From G963674685 sp964591275 (GTDB lineage Bacteria; Lernaellota; Lernaellaia; JACKCT01), in contig CAZQAE010000023.1 of assembly GCA_964591275.1 (NCBI GenBank), positions 6,589-70,588 on the forward strand: 64,000 nucleotides of DNA, given 5' to 3'. The translations under genes were made by a program, and so were the position numbers. Below are positions 54,575 to 63,879 of the stretch, piece by piece; position 1 is the stretch's first letter, and every line of letters begins with the position of its first letter. Under the pieces are notes generated by a model. It was not told where the DNA came from. It ran no database searches and was given only the letters and a program-made list of their open reading frames with translations.

Positions 54575-55708
54575 TTATTTTGAATCTTCAACAGCGACCA
54601 AAGCCGTTCGAAGCCGCAATATCACGCCGATAACATCTTCTTTGGATATTTCGGGATAGATGGGAAGAGATATCAATTCCCGAGCCGCTTTTTCCGTGAC
54701 CGGCAGCGCGCTATGAACCGAGCCTAAGGCCAGGAAAGCTTCCTGGCGATGTACAGGAACAGGATAGTGGATTGAGGCGGCCACGCCCGACTCACGCAGT
54801 TTTTTCAAAACGACGTCTCTGTGCGCTATTCTGACGGCGTAAATATGATAAACAGGCGTGCAGCTTTCACCAATGGCGGTCAGTTTCAAACCCCGAATAT
54901 CGCGCAATCCCTCTTCGTATATTGCGGCTTTGGCGCGCCGACCTTCGTTCCATGAATCCAGGTATGGCAGTTTAACGCGTAATACGGCGGCCTGGAGATC
55001 GTCAAAGCGACTGTTTTGCGATGCAAATTCGTGCTTGTGCTTTTGGCTTCTCCCGTGGTTTCGGGCTTTTTGGAGCCAGGAGGCCAGCTCCTTGTCATGG
55101 GTTGTAACAGCGCCGGCGTCGCCATAAGCGCCCAAGTTCTTGCTGGGATAAAAACTAAATGCTGCCGCGTCTGCGAAACTTCCGGCGCGGCGGCCTTTGT
55201 ATTTCGCACCATGCGCCTGCGCGGCATCCTCTATCACACGCAAACTGCGTCGCCCGGCGATCTCCATCAAAGGGTCCATATCCACCGTCTGGCCGTAAAG
55301 ATGCACGGGAATGACGGCTTTTGTGCGCGGTGTAATTGCCGCTTCGACCTTTGAGACATCCATCAGGAGCGTGTCGTCGCGAACATCGACAAACACCGGC
55401 ACAGCGCCGACAAGAAGTATTGCCTCCGCCGTGGCAATAAAAGTGTGCGCCACCGTAATGACTTCGTCGCCCGGACCGATACCGAAACCACGCAATGCCA
55501 GGGCGAGAGCATCCGTACCGTTCGCGCATGCCACGCAGTGCTCGACGCCGCAATAACCAGCAAATTCCCGCTCGAAGGCCGATGTTTCGGGCCCAAGGAT
55601 GAAAGCGCCGTTTTGAAGCACCCTTCGAATACCGTCATCGATCTCGTCTTTGATGGATTCGTATTGCGCCGCCAGGTCAACGAAAGGTATCGCCGAATTC
55701 TGCGTCAT
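54575..55708 (-). CDS. DegT/DnrJ/EryC1 sugar aminotransferase (WbpE-like)
   Basis: A 377-residue PLP aminotransferase for nucleotide sugars. NGAFILGPETSAFE near 32-45, IEDAAQAHGAKYKG (cofactor Asp) and FSFYPSKNLGAYGDAG with the PLP Lys are typical. It is closest in pattern to WbpE, which forms UDP-GlcNAc-3-amino uronic acid. Its ATG overlaps the stop of the acyltransferase gene by four bases. It is the last gene of the five-gene sugar operon. Confidence 0.87.
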   Translation of the reverse strand: MTQNSAIPFVDLAAQYESIKDEIDDGIRRVLQNGAFILGPETSAFEREFAGYCGVEHCVACANGTDALALALRGFGIGPGDEVITVAHTFIATAEAILLVGAVPVFVDVRDDTLLMDVSKVEAAITPRTKAVIPVHLYGQTVDMDPLMEIAGRRSLRVIEDAAQAHGAKYKGRRAGSFADAAAFSFYPSKNLGAYGDAGAVTTHDKELASWLQKARNHGRSQKHKHEFASQNSRFDDLQAAVLRVKLPYLDSWNEGRRAKAAIYEEGLRDIRGLKLTAIGESCTPVYHIYAVRIAHRDVVLKKLRESGVAASIHYPVPVHRQEAFLALGSVHSALPVTEKAARELISLPIYPEISKEDVIGVILRLRTALVAVEDSK

Positions 55709-56355
55709 GGCCTGCGCTCCCCATAAATGAGGCGACCCGTTTTTGCATCACGCAGTTGCTGTGTTTCGCCGATCACGCGAGCCGGGTTTCCCGCAACAAC
55801 GACACCGGGCTGGACATCCGATGTGACAACGGAACCTGCGCCGACCAGAGCCCCTTCCCCAATGATAATGCCCGGCAGAATCACGGCGCCGGCGCCCACA
55901 ATGGCGCCTTTTTTTACTCTAACACCCTTCAAGTTTCTTTTTACATCCGGCGAAGCCGGGTATTTGGCGTTGGTGAGCGCTACGCCGGGGCCTATCCAGC
56001 AGTTGTCTTCGAGATGGCAAAACTCCGGAACAAACACGTTTGAGTGCAGCCTGACATTGCAGCCGATTTCGACCAGAAATTCCACAACGGATCCGCTGCC
56101 GATGCTGCAATCGTCTCCGATTTTAGCGCCCTGTCTTATCAAGACGTGATGACCGGTTTGGAATCCATGGCCGATATGCGCTCCGGCGTAAATAACCGTA
56201 TGGGAACGGATGAGGACTTCGTTTCCCAAACTCGTGGTAAAATCACTCGGCGAAATTCCTTCGGGCGGTCTGCCGAGAATGACGAAAGGATCAATCCGCG
56301 CTCCCGGTCCAATCGAAACATTCGGATAGATTATTATGTTGTCTTTGTCTGGCAT
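55705..56355 (-). CDS. Hexapeptide-repeat acyltransferase (WbpD-like)
   Basis: A 216-residue left-handed beta-helix enzyme. Repeats such as IYPNVSIGPGARIDPFVILG, GCNVRLHSNVFVPEF, KKGAIVGAGAVILPGI and GEGALVGAGSVV are clear. It probably acetylates the amino sugar made by the WbpE-like aminotransferase. The open frame extends much further upstream, but that part lies over the dehydrogenase gene and is not protein-like; ATG 56355 begins four bases after that gene's stop. The C-terminus overlaps the aminotransferase start. Confidence 0.85.
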   Translation of the reverse strand: MPDKDNIIIYPNVSIGPGARIDPFVILGRPPEGISPSDFTTSLGNEVLIRSHTVIYAGAHIGHGFQTGHHVLIRQGAKIGDDCSIGSGSVVEFLVEIGCNVRLHSNVFVPEFCHLEDNCWIGPGVALTNAKYPASPDVKRNLKGVRVKKGAIVGAGAVILPGIIIGEGALVGAGSVVTSDVQPGVVVAGNPARVIGETQQLRDAKTGRLIYGERRP

Positions 56356-56359
56356 AGAT

Positions 56360-57406
56360 TCAACCACGGTCGCGTCCGGGATAACCCAATCTGACCTCGG
56401 AATGCGTGGCGGCGGCTTGATATATGGCCTCCACGAGTTCCACGGATTTTCGCTCTTCCATGCCGTCAAGCATGTGCCGTCCTTTCGCCCTGATGCTTTT
56501 GACGACATCTTTATAAAATTCCTGGTGGCCATAGGCGCTGATGCCGAGAGGATTGCAAACGTCGTTCCCAACCTCGTCAATTCCTGAGGCCGAATCGACG
56601 AAACTCCAGGTTTTGAGTTTGTCCATACAAAAACCTTCGATGACCACGGCTCCCTTTTCACCAAGGATGGTGATGCCGCCTTCCAAGTCGTCGGGCCTTG
56701 TGGCTGTTGTCGCCTCGATGACGCCCAGAGCGCCGGATGTGAATCTGAGGATTGCCACGCCGACATCTTCGGTTTCGATGTCCACGAGCCGCCGGGCCGT
56801 ATAAGCCTGCACGCTTTGAACCGGGCCCATAAGATGCTGCAGGAGATCGACGAAATGGTTGGCCTGGTTGGCAAAGAGTCCGCCGTCGTCCTTGACCGTC
56901 CCACGCCAGGGATCCGAATTATAATAGCCCTGCGTCCTTCGCCAACGCAGGCGAACCGAGCCAAGCGTTAGTTTGCCCAAGCGACCGGACTGGGCGGCCT
57001 CCCGCAATTTGACCACGGGCCGGTTATAACGATTCTGTTTGACGACAAAAATCGAAACCGCATTTTTCTCGCAGGTCTCCAACAGGTGGTCCGCCTCGTG
57101 CAGCGTTAGAGTCATGGGCTTTTCAATCACCAGATGACGGGTGTAAGGCGCCGCAGCGCACGCTACCGCGCAATGCGAACCGCTTTCGACCAAAACAACC
57201 GTGATGTCGGGTCTCAATTCGCTGAGCATGGCCGTTGCGTCGTCGAAGGCCCGAACGCCGTTTGGCTCGGCCCGCCTTTTTGCCTGCTCCATTTTTCGAT
57301 CACATACGCCCACAAGATCAATATTTTCGATCCGCGCAATGACATCGAGATGTTTTTTCGAAACCTTGCCGCAGCCTATCAGGGCAACGCTTAAGGAGCT
57401 GGTCAT
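56360..57406 (-). CDS. Gfo/Idh/MocA-family sugar dehydrogenase (WbpB-like)
   Basis: A 348-residue NAD-dependent oxidoreductase. The Rossmann start VALIGCGKVSKKHLDVI and the family motif VIEKPMTLT (about 93-101) are present. In the WbpB-D-E pathway the dehydrogenase oxidises C3 of UDP-GlcNAcA before transamination; neighbours fit that. WbpA (the 6-dehydrogenase) is not in the window. It begins 35 bases after the gmd-like gene and ends five bases before the acyltransferase start. Confidence 0.85.
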   Translation of the reverse strand: MTSSLSVALIGCGKVSKKHLDVIARIENIDLVGVCDRKMEQAKRRAEPNGVRAFDDATAMLSELRPDITVVLVESGSHCAVACAAAPYTRHLVIEKPMTLTLHEADHLLETCEKNAVSIFVVKQNRYNRPVVKLREAAQSGRLGKLTLGSVRLRWRRTQGYYNSDPWRGTVKDDGGLFANQANHFVDLLQHLMGPVQSVQAYTARRLVDIETEDVGVAILRFTSGALGVIEATTATRPDDLEGGITILGEKGAVVIEGFCMDKLKTWSFVDSASGIDEVGNDVCNPLGISAYGHQEFYKDVVKSIRAKGRHMLDGMEERKSVELVEAIYQAAATHSEVRLGYPGRDRG

Positions 57407-57441
57407 TGAAACTCCACTTATCTTTTACGACGCCGCGTCCA

Positions 57442-58440
57442 TCAGCGATCCACGTGGCGCTGGTCCTGTTCCTTTAGAGCCTCGGCCATATCGTGATCCA
57501 CCATCAAAGCCACCAAATCCTCGAAGGAGGCCTTTGGCTCCCAACCGAGAACTTTGCGTGCTTTGGATGCATCTCCGACCAGAACATCCGCCTCCGTCGG
57601 ACGGAAATATCGCGGATCAATCTCAACGTATTGTTCCCAGTCCAAATCCAATCGCCCGAAACTCAATTCCAGAAACTCCCGGACGCTATGCGTTTCCCCG
57701 GTGGCGACCACGTAATCATCCGGCTCATCATTTTGCAGCATCAGATACATCGCCTCGACATAATCGGCCGCAAAACCCCAGTCACGTCTTGTATCAATAT
57801 TGCCTAAAAGCAACTTCTTTTGCGTGCCAAGCTTGATGCGGACGGCGGCGCGCGTGATCTTGCGCGTTACAAAGTTTTCGCCCCGCCTGGGCGACTCATG
57901 ATTGTAGAGGATGCCGCTGCAGGCGAACATGCCATAGGCCTCGCGATAATTAACGGTTTGATAGTGCGCGTAGACCTTCGAGCAGGCGTAGGGATTGCGT
58001 GGATGAAAACAGGTCTTTTCGTTTTGCGGAACCTTTCCTCCCTTGCCGAACATGTCGCCGGAGGAGGCTTGAAAAAATTTCACCTTTTTGTCGAGATTTC
58101 TGACGGCTTCCAGAAGCCGTATCGTACCGAGAGCGTTAATATTCGCCGTGAGTACAGGCTGCTCAAAGGACGTTCCCACGTGGGACTGCGCTGCCAAGTT
58201 ATACACTTCGTCAGGTTGGATTTTTTCAAACAACGTTGTGAAGTTCGATCCATCGGTCAGGTCGCCCTCGTGAACAAAGAGCCTTTTTTTTTCCTCAATC
58301 AGTTTCCTGTCGAGATAGCCCCCGCTGGAAACTCCGGCGGGAAGGTCAATGCCGTGAACTTCGTAGCCCTTTGTGAGCAGAAACTCGGCCAGATAGCTTC
58401 CGTCCTGTGCTGTGATTCCTGTGATCAGTGCGCGTTTCAT
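57442..58440 (-). CDS. gmd: GDP-mannose 4,6-dehydratase
   Basis: A 332-residue extended SDR enzyme making GDP-4-keto-6-deoxymannose. The nucleotide-binding motif reads GITAQDGSYLAEFLL (the usual third Gly is Ala). Catalytic SSGDMFGK replaces the common STSELYGK, so Glu is Asp. NPYACSKVYAH gives the Tyr/Lys pair, and LYNHESPRRGENFVTRKI is the typical GMD substrate signature. It may supply perosamine, fucose or rhamnose-type sugars. Lies ten bases after the second DegT gene. Confidence 0.88.
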   Translation of the reverse strand: MKRALITGITAQDGSYLAEFLLTKGYEVHGIDLPAGVSSGGYLDRKLIEEKKRLFVHEGDLTDGSNFTTLFEKIQPDEVYNLAAQSHVGTSFEQPVLTANINALGTIRLLEAVRNLDKKVKFFQASSGDMFGKGGKVPQNEKTCFHPRNPYACSKVYAHYQTVNYREAYGMFACSGILYNHESPRRGENFVTRKITRAAVRIKLGTQKKLLLGNIDTRRDWGFAADYVEAMYLMLQNDEPDDYVVATGETHSVREFLELSFGRLDLDWEQYVEIDPRYFRPTEADVLVGDASKARKVLGWEPKASFEDLVALMVDHDMAEALKEQDQRHVDR

Positions 58441-58450
58441 TGCTGATGCC

Positions 58451-59593
58451 TTATTTCAATATCAGCGCTTCAATGACGGATTCGGTGACGTGTTGGATTT
58501 CATCCGAGGAAAGCTCCGGAAAAACAGGGAGGCTCAAAACCTCTGCGGCCGCGGCTTCCGACACCGGCATGTCCCCCTTTTTGTATTCAAGATGCTTGAA
58601 ACAATCCTGCAGGTGCAGGGGCAAAGGATAGTATACGGCAGCGCCAATTTTCTTTGAATATAGATGATTCAGCACTTTATCCCGACCACCATTTTTAATC
58701 CGAACGGTGAACTGGTTGTAAATATGCCGACGTTGCGGCAACACTCGCGGGCAAAGGATGTCCGGATGGCCCATCTCATCGAAGACTTCGCGGTATATAT
58801 CTGCATTAGCCTTCCTGGCCTCCGACCATGCGTCGAGCTTTGGCAGTTTCACGCGCAATACCGCAGCTTGTATTTCGTCGCAGCGAAAATTCCCGCCGAT
58901 GAAGTGATATTGGTACTTTGGGCTTTGCCCGTGGTCGCGCATGATTCTAAGGTGCTCAGCCAGCGCGCTGCTGTCCGTGGTGATCAGCCCGCCGTCTCCC
59001 ATGGCACCCAGGTTTTTGCTCGGAAAAAAGGAAAAGCATCCGTACCGACCCATGGACCCGGCCCGCTGCTGCTTGTACTCGGCGCCGATGGCCTGTGCTG
59101 CGTCCTCAATAACCGCCAGCCCGTGCTTGTCGGCAATTTGCGTGATGATGTCCATCTCCGCGCATTGACCATAAAGATGCACCGGGATAATAGCCTTCGT
59201 TTTTTCCGTGACTGCGCTTTCGATTTTCGCGATGTCGATGTTGCAACCGTCCGGCTCGATGTCCACGAAGACCGGGCGCGCGCCGACGCGTTCAATAACC
59301 CCGGCAGTCGCGAAAAAAGAAAAAGGAACCGTGATGACTTCATCGCCAGGTCCGACATTTTCCGACAAAAGCGCCATGAAAAGGGCGTCGGTGCCGCTGG
59401 AAACGGCGACGGCATGCGCAGAGCCGCAGTAACTGGCGGCTTCGGTCTCAAATGCCTTGATCTCGGGTCCGAGAATATAGCGCCCTGATCGAGCGCAACG
59501 GAGAAGCGCCTGTTCAAGCTCTTCCTGAATGGGGGCGTGATGACGCTGCAAATCCAGCATGGGAACTTGATTTAGTTTTTTCTTTTTTGCCAT
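58451..59593 (-). CDS. DegT/DnrJ/EryC1 sugar aminotransferase
   Basis: A 380-residue PLP enzyme. VPMLDLQRHHAPIQEELEQA, IEDAAQAIGAEYKQQ and FSFFPSKNLGAMGDGG (PLP Lys) are the family signatures. With gmd next door it could make a GDP-4-amino sugar such as perosamine, but its sequence pattern is also close to WbpE. ATG 59593 has GAGGAAAG seven bases upstream; the longer open frame is not supported. First gene of the sugar operon, divergent from typA. Confidence 0.85.
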   Translation of the reverse strand: MAKKKKLNQVPMLDLQRHHAPIQEELEQALLRCARSGRYILGPEIKAFETEAASYCGSAHAVAVSSGTDALFMALLSENVGPGDEVITVPFSFFATAGVIERVGARPVFVDIEPDGCNIDIAKIESAVTEKTKAIIPVHLYGQCAEMDIITQIADKHGLAVIEDAAQAIGAEYKQQRAGSMGRYGCFSFFPSKNLGAMGDGGLITTDSSALAEHLRIMRDHGQSPKYQYHFIGGNFRCDEIQAAVLRVKLPKLDAWSEARKANADIYREVFDEMGHPDILCPRVLPQRRHIYNQFTVRIKNGGRDKVLNHLYSKKIGAAVYYPLPLHLQDCFKHLEYKKGDMPVSEAAAAEVLSLPVFPELSSDEIQHVTESVIEALILK

Positions 59594-59828
59594 TTTTCTT
59601 TCCTCATCGCCTAGGCTTTGCGCGACAATCGGCAAAAGCACGCCAACAGTCAAGACTTTTGGCGCATCGGTGAGCAGTTTGGACAAGGCCAAAACCGCGA
59701 AAAGGCGGAAAAGGCATAACTTTCCTGGTCAGGAAGCACCGAAATTCGGGTCTAAAATACTTGGATTTTTTGTCTTGACCAATGGTCATTCCGCGTCCAC
59801 CCTACGCACCGGTTTGGAAAGGACAACC

Positions 59829-61673
59829 ATGACAGACAATCAACAAGTACGAATGCCAGAGAAAATCCGCAACATCGCCATCATCGCCCATGTCGATCAT
59901 GGGAAAACGACGCTGGTCGATAAAATGCTCGCGCAATCCGGCAGCTTCCGGCGCGGCGAAAGCGACATCGAACAAGCTATGGATTCCGGCGAACTGGAGC
60001 GCGAGCGCGGCATCACTATTCTCGCCAAGTTCACCTCGCTGGATTATGAGGACTTGCACATCAACGTGGTGGACACGCCGGGCCATGCCGATTTCGGCGG
60101 CGAAGTCGAGCGCGTGATGCGCATGGTCGACTCTGTGCTGCTGCTGGTCGACGCCTTCGAAGGAGCGATGCCGCAAACGCGATTCGTCACCAAAAAAGCC
60201 CTCGCGTGCGGCCTGCGCCCGATTGTTGTGATCAATAAAATTGATCGCCCCGGCTGCGACCCCATCGCCGCCGCCGACTCGGTGCTAGACCTGTTCATTT
60301 CGCTGGACGCCACCGATGAGCAGTGCGATTTTCCCCTCATCTACGCATCGGCTAAGCACGGTTACGCCGTGAACAACCTGGACGACGAGCGGGCTGACCT
60401 GATGCCCCTGTTTCGCCTGATCGGCGAGTACGCGCCGCCGCCCGTGGTGGACCTAAACGATGTCCCGGCCTTGCAGGTCATTACTTTCAACCACGACGAA
60501 TACCTGGGATCCATGGCCATCGGTCGTATGGAATCAGGCACTTTCCATACCGGCGACCGCGCCCTGCTGGTGCATCGCGATGGCAGCCGCGACGAGTTTC
60601 GCATCAACACCATTCTCGGCTTTCGCGGTCTTCACCGCTTCGAAATGGAACAGGCCATGGCCGGCGACATCATCGCCCTGACCGGCATGGAGGAATTGGA
60701 CGTCGGCGAAACAATCACTTCGGTGGAAAACCCCAAGGTGTTGCCGCTGCTCGAGGTTGATGCGCCCACGGTCAGCATGACCTTTATGATCAACACCTCG
60801 CCCACCGTAGGTCGCGAGGGCAAGTACATCACCAGCGCCAAGCTCAGCGAACGCCTGACTCGCGAGAAGAAATCCAACGTCTCACTGCGCGTTGAGCATA
60901 CCGCCTCGACCGATTCATTCATTGTCAGTGGACGCGGCGAATTGCACCTTTCGGTGCTGATCGAAACCATGCGGCGCGAGGGCTATGAGTTCATGGTCTC
61001 GCGCCCCAAGGTCGTTTTGCGCAAAAACGACAACGGCGCCACACTCGAGCCTTACGAAATCGTCATCGTCGATGTCGAGTCCATACACGCCGGCACGGTC
61101 ATTGAGTCGTTGAACCAACGCTTCGGTCGCATCACCAATTTGCGCGAAGTGGGCATGGGGCGCTCCCGTGTCGAATTCGTCATCCCCACGCGCGGCCTTA
61201 TCGGCTATCGCCCAAGATTCATGACCCAAACGCACGGAACCGGCGTCATCAACGCAGTCTTTCACGAGTACGGCCCCTGGGCCGGCGACATCAAAGACCG
61301 ACCGGTCGGAGCGCTGGTCGTGCTGGACCCGTGCACTTCCGTGATCTATGCGCTGTGGAAACTGGAAGACCGCGGCATATTTTTTATTGGACCGGGTGAA
61401 AAAGTTTATGCGGGGCAGGTCATCGGCGCGCACACACGCAATAGAGACCTGGTCGTCAATCCCGGCAAAACCAAAAAGCTGACCAACGTCCGCGCGGCGG
61501 CCACCGACGAAAAGAATGTATTCAAGCCGCATAAGGTGTTGACGATTGAAGAAGCCCTCGATTTCATCAACGACGATGAGTTGGTCGAATTTACGCCGCA
61601 ATCCATTCGCCTACGCAAACGGATTCTGGATCACAACGACCGCAAGAAAGCCGAGTCGGTCGTCAATGCCTAA
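59829..61673 (+). CDS. typA: Ribosome-associated GTPase TypA/BipA
   Basis: A 614-residue translational GTPase. IAIIAHVDHGKTTLVDKML (G1), RGITI (G2 region), DTPGHADFG (G3) and NKIDRPG (G4) are all present, followed by EF-G-like domains III and V and the BipA-specific C-terminal domain (PTRGLIGYRPRFMTQTHGTG). BipA helps 50S assembly and stress adaptation. The ATG at 59829 has AAAGGA upstream; the upstream extension of the frame is not coding. Length is normal (about 605-615). Confidence 0.95.
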   Translation: MTDNQQVRMPEKIRNIAIIAHVDHGKTTLVDKMLAQSGSFRRGESDIEQAMDSGELERERGITILAKFTSLDYEDLHINVVDTPGHADFGGEVERVMRMVDSVLLLVDAFEGAMPQTRFVTKKALACGLRPIVVINKIDRPGCDPIAAADSVLDLFISLDATDEQCDFPLIYASAKHGYAVNNLDDERADLMPLFRLIGEYAPPPVVDLNDVPALQVITFNHDEYLGSMAIGRMESGTFHTGDRALLVHRDGSRDEFRINTILGFRGLHRFEMEQAMAGDIIALTGMEELDVGETITSVENPKVLPLLEVDAPTVSMTFMINTSPTVGREGKYITSAKLSERLTREKKSNVSLRVEHTASTDSFIVSGRGELHLSVLIETMRREGYEFMVSRPKVVLRKNDNGATLEPYEIVIVDVESIHAGTVIESLNQRFGRITNLREVGMGRSRVEFVIPTRGLIGYRPRFMTQTHGTGVINAVFHEYGPWAGDIKDRPVGALVVLDPCTSVIYALWKLEDRGIFFIGPGEKVYAGQVIGAHTRNRDLVVNPGKTKKLTNVRAAATDEKNVFKPHKVLTIEEALDFINDDELVEFTPQSIRLRKRILDHNDRKKAESVVNA

Positions 61674-61780
61674 GCGCCGGAAACAAAGGCTCAAATAGCA
61701 TCCCCAAAAATATCCTGTGAAAAATGCTCCGAATTTTCTTGCGAACGAACTATAGCGTAGGCGAAAAAGAAAAATCCGGG

Positions 61781-63385
61781 CTAGTGGCTCGATTTCATCT
61801 CGACAAGAAAAGACGGATTTTCCGATGCATCGCAGCGTAGCCCCGCAAGCTGCCCGAAAAGCCGTTCGCCGTTCGCAGCCAGCGTGGCGCATGCGCCGGT
61901 TAGTACAAGATTGATCGGCCGGAAAGTCGGCGAGGTCCAGAGCGTCGCTGGCGCGGATGCGGTTTCCGCGACGACAACTACATTGCTCACAGTCGGCCCA
62001 ACCACGTGCACTTCGTATCCCATCTGATCGCCGCTGACTTTGAGTTCTATAGTCGCGCCGCTTTCCCCGCTCGCCAGGGCAAACAGGTTCGCGGCGGCAG
62101 GCTCTTGCCAATTGGCCAGCAACGTGGATCCGGGCGTCGTCACACCCATGGAATCGACGGTCCCGCCGCCAATCCCCTGCGCCGCCACGCGAAAAATCAC
62201 CGCAGGGGCATCCGTCATGCCGAGCGCTTCATCGAAGGAAAGATCAAGAGATACGATCCTTTCACTCTCCGCGCCAAAAGCTCCGACAAAAACCGGCGGC
62301 CCCAGGCGATTGGGCTGACCGTCCACTGTTTCCACGTACCCCGCCGGCGCGTAGCCCCGCGCGTTTTCATCCATAAAGACATAGGCAGGTTTGTGCTCCG
62401 AGCCCACCATCTCCATGTTCAGCGCGCAGTTTGAAACGCCTGACCGGAAGCCGTCGAAGAGATCGTAGTTGCCGTTAAAGATCCGCCCCGATGTATAGAT
62501 CCGCGTCAGCCGCTGCGCCATGCGATTGGCCGTGTGCGCGGCAATATCGTCCAACGCTTCTTCGCCGTCGTTAGTGAAATGCCCATCGCCTCCGAGCTGA
62601 AAAAAGGAAGGCGTCTGTGAAAATACCGAGCTTCCCGTTTCAAGAGCCAGCTTTCCCCGCATTTCAGCGATCGAGGGATAGCCCAGGACCTGCGCCAGTT
62701 CTATTAGAGGCAGCGCTGCAATTTCAAGCCTCGTCGCTTCATCCAATGCCGCAGTCATCTCCCGCACCCAGTCGGCAAGGGAGAAAAGTGGGCCTGCATC
62801 CGAAACCGGCGACGGTCCGACAAGAAACTCGTCGATAAGGGCGTTGAACTCATTCATAGTCGCCTCGTCGCTTCCGACGCCCCATTGAAAACCCACGACG
62901 ATCATCTCGTGGTCCGCGTGCGTGTCGGACCACCAGCGAAGGTTCCGCAACATGCTCGAAAGCCGAACACTTTGCGTCGTTTCCGAATGGTTCACCCAGA
63001 AATCGCCGTCCTCGGTTTTGCTTGTCACATCGATTTCCAGAAAGAGCTGCCCCAGGTTTAGAGCGCGGATCAGGCCGAGGCTGGCAACCAGCGTGGTCGG
63101 TCCTCCCGGAGGACCGCGCCAGATGAAAGTGTTGTGGGAGGCAGCCATGTGCCAGGCGTTGATCGGCAAAGACGGACGCACGAACAGCGGCGCATATGAA
63201 TCGTCGTCGCCCGTGTCGTCATCGTCGGCGTCGTCATCGGCATCATCGTCGCCCGTATCGTCATCGGCATCATCGCCGTCGGTGTCGTCATCGTCAGCGC
63301 CATTATCATCATCGTCATCGCCAACGCAGCCGGGAAAGCCAACAGTCAAAAGCATTGCAACAAGCAGGAAAATCCAGCTCTTCAT
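61781..63385 (-). CDS. Asp-rich lipoprotein with PI-PLC-like phosphodiesterase domain
   Basis: A 534-residue lipoprotein. The signal peptide ends in GFPGC (Cys19), then an Asp-rich run of about 50 residues. The TIM-barrel domain has AWHMAASHNTFI with the catalytic His and GQLFLEIDV / GDFWVNHSET, the metal and second His region of PI-PLC-type phosphodiesterases. Residues from about 410 form a C-terminal beta domain. It probably cleaves phosphodiesters outside the cell. ATG 63385 overlaps the stop of the upstream small secreted protein by four bases. Confidence 0.8.
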   Translation of the reverse strand: MKSWIFLLVAMLLTVGFPGCVGDDDDDNGADDDDTDGDDADDDTGDDDADDDADDDDTGDDDSYAPLFVRPSLPINAWHMAASHNTFIWRGPPGGPTTLVASLGLIRALNLGQLFLEIDVTSKTEDGDFWVNHSETTQSVRLSSMLRNLRWWSDTHADHEMIVVGFQWGVGSDEATMNEFNALIDEFLVGPSPVSDAGPLFSLADWVREMTAALDEATRLEIAALPLIELAQVLGYPSIAEMRGKLALETGSSVFSQTPSFFQLGGDGHFTNDGEEALDDIAAHTANRMAQRLTRIYTSGRIFNGNYDLFDGFRSGVSNCALNMEMVGSEHKPAYVFMDENARGYAPAGYVETVDGQPNRLGPPVFVGAFGAESERIVSLDLSFDEALGMTDAPAVIFRVAAQGIGGGTVDSMGVTTPGSTLLANWQEPAAANLFALASGESGATIELKVSGDQMGYEVHVVGPTVSNVVVVAETASAPATLWTSPTFRPINLVLTGACATLAANGERLFGQLAGLRCDASENPSFLVEMKSSH

Positions 63386-63771
63386 TTGGCGCCTCCATCT
63401 ATCCGCCAAATGTAGACGTAGTAGCTCCTGATTCCCGGGTTGAGATGATGAACCGTTTCCAAGGCGCCCGAAATCACCATTCCATCGCTCAGGATTTTGG
63501 AAAAATTCCCTTCCTGCGTGACATCTATGGAAGCAAGGACGCCCGGCGCCGATCCGATTTGAAAGGTAGCGGCATTGTCGCTGTGGCAAAATGGGTGTTC
63601 GCCGGACGCCGCGCTGATCGTTTCCGAACCGTCGCACTGGCCGATCATCACCTGTCCGGGCGCTGCAACATTGACCAGGAAAACCATCCCCGGCTGGTCG
63701 GCCCTCGCGCTGCTTGCAATGACCAGTCCCACGCATAACAAAATAAAAATCAGAGCAGACACATTCTTCAT
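63382..63771 (-). CDS. Small secreted beta-rich protein coupled to the PLC-like lipoprotein
   Basis: A 129-residue protein with a signal peptide (SALIFILLCVGLVIASSARA). The mature part is beta-rich (MVFLVNVAAPGQVMIGQCDG; CHSDNAATFQIGS; YYVYIWRIDGGAK). Two Cys may pair. I recognise no family. ATG 63771 has GAGGAAA upstream; its TGA overlaps the PLC gene start, so both are co-translated and may form a secreted pair. Confidence 0.62.
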   Translation of the reverse strand: MKNVSALIFILLCVGLVIASSARADQPGMVFLVNVAAPGQVMIGQCDGSETISAASGEHPFCHSDNAATFQIGSAPGVLASIDVTQEGNFSKILSDGMVISGALETVHHLNPGIRSYYVYIWRIDGGAK

Positions 63772-63879
63772 AGTGCATTTCCTCGCTAACAAAAACTTAA
63801 CCCAAGGCACATGAAATTTCCAGACCTTCAAGCTCGTCAACAATGAATCTGCGCAGTTGAAGCAGCATCGCCTGTCAAT

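Noticed and set aside
55705..56964. Longer start for the hexapeptide acyltransferase (419 codons)
   Set aside because: The first about 200 codons overlap the Gfo/Idh gene in another frame and are not protein-like; ATG 56355 starts the beta-helix directly.
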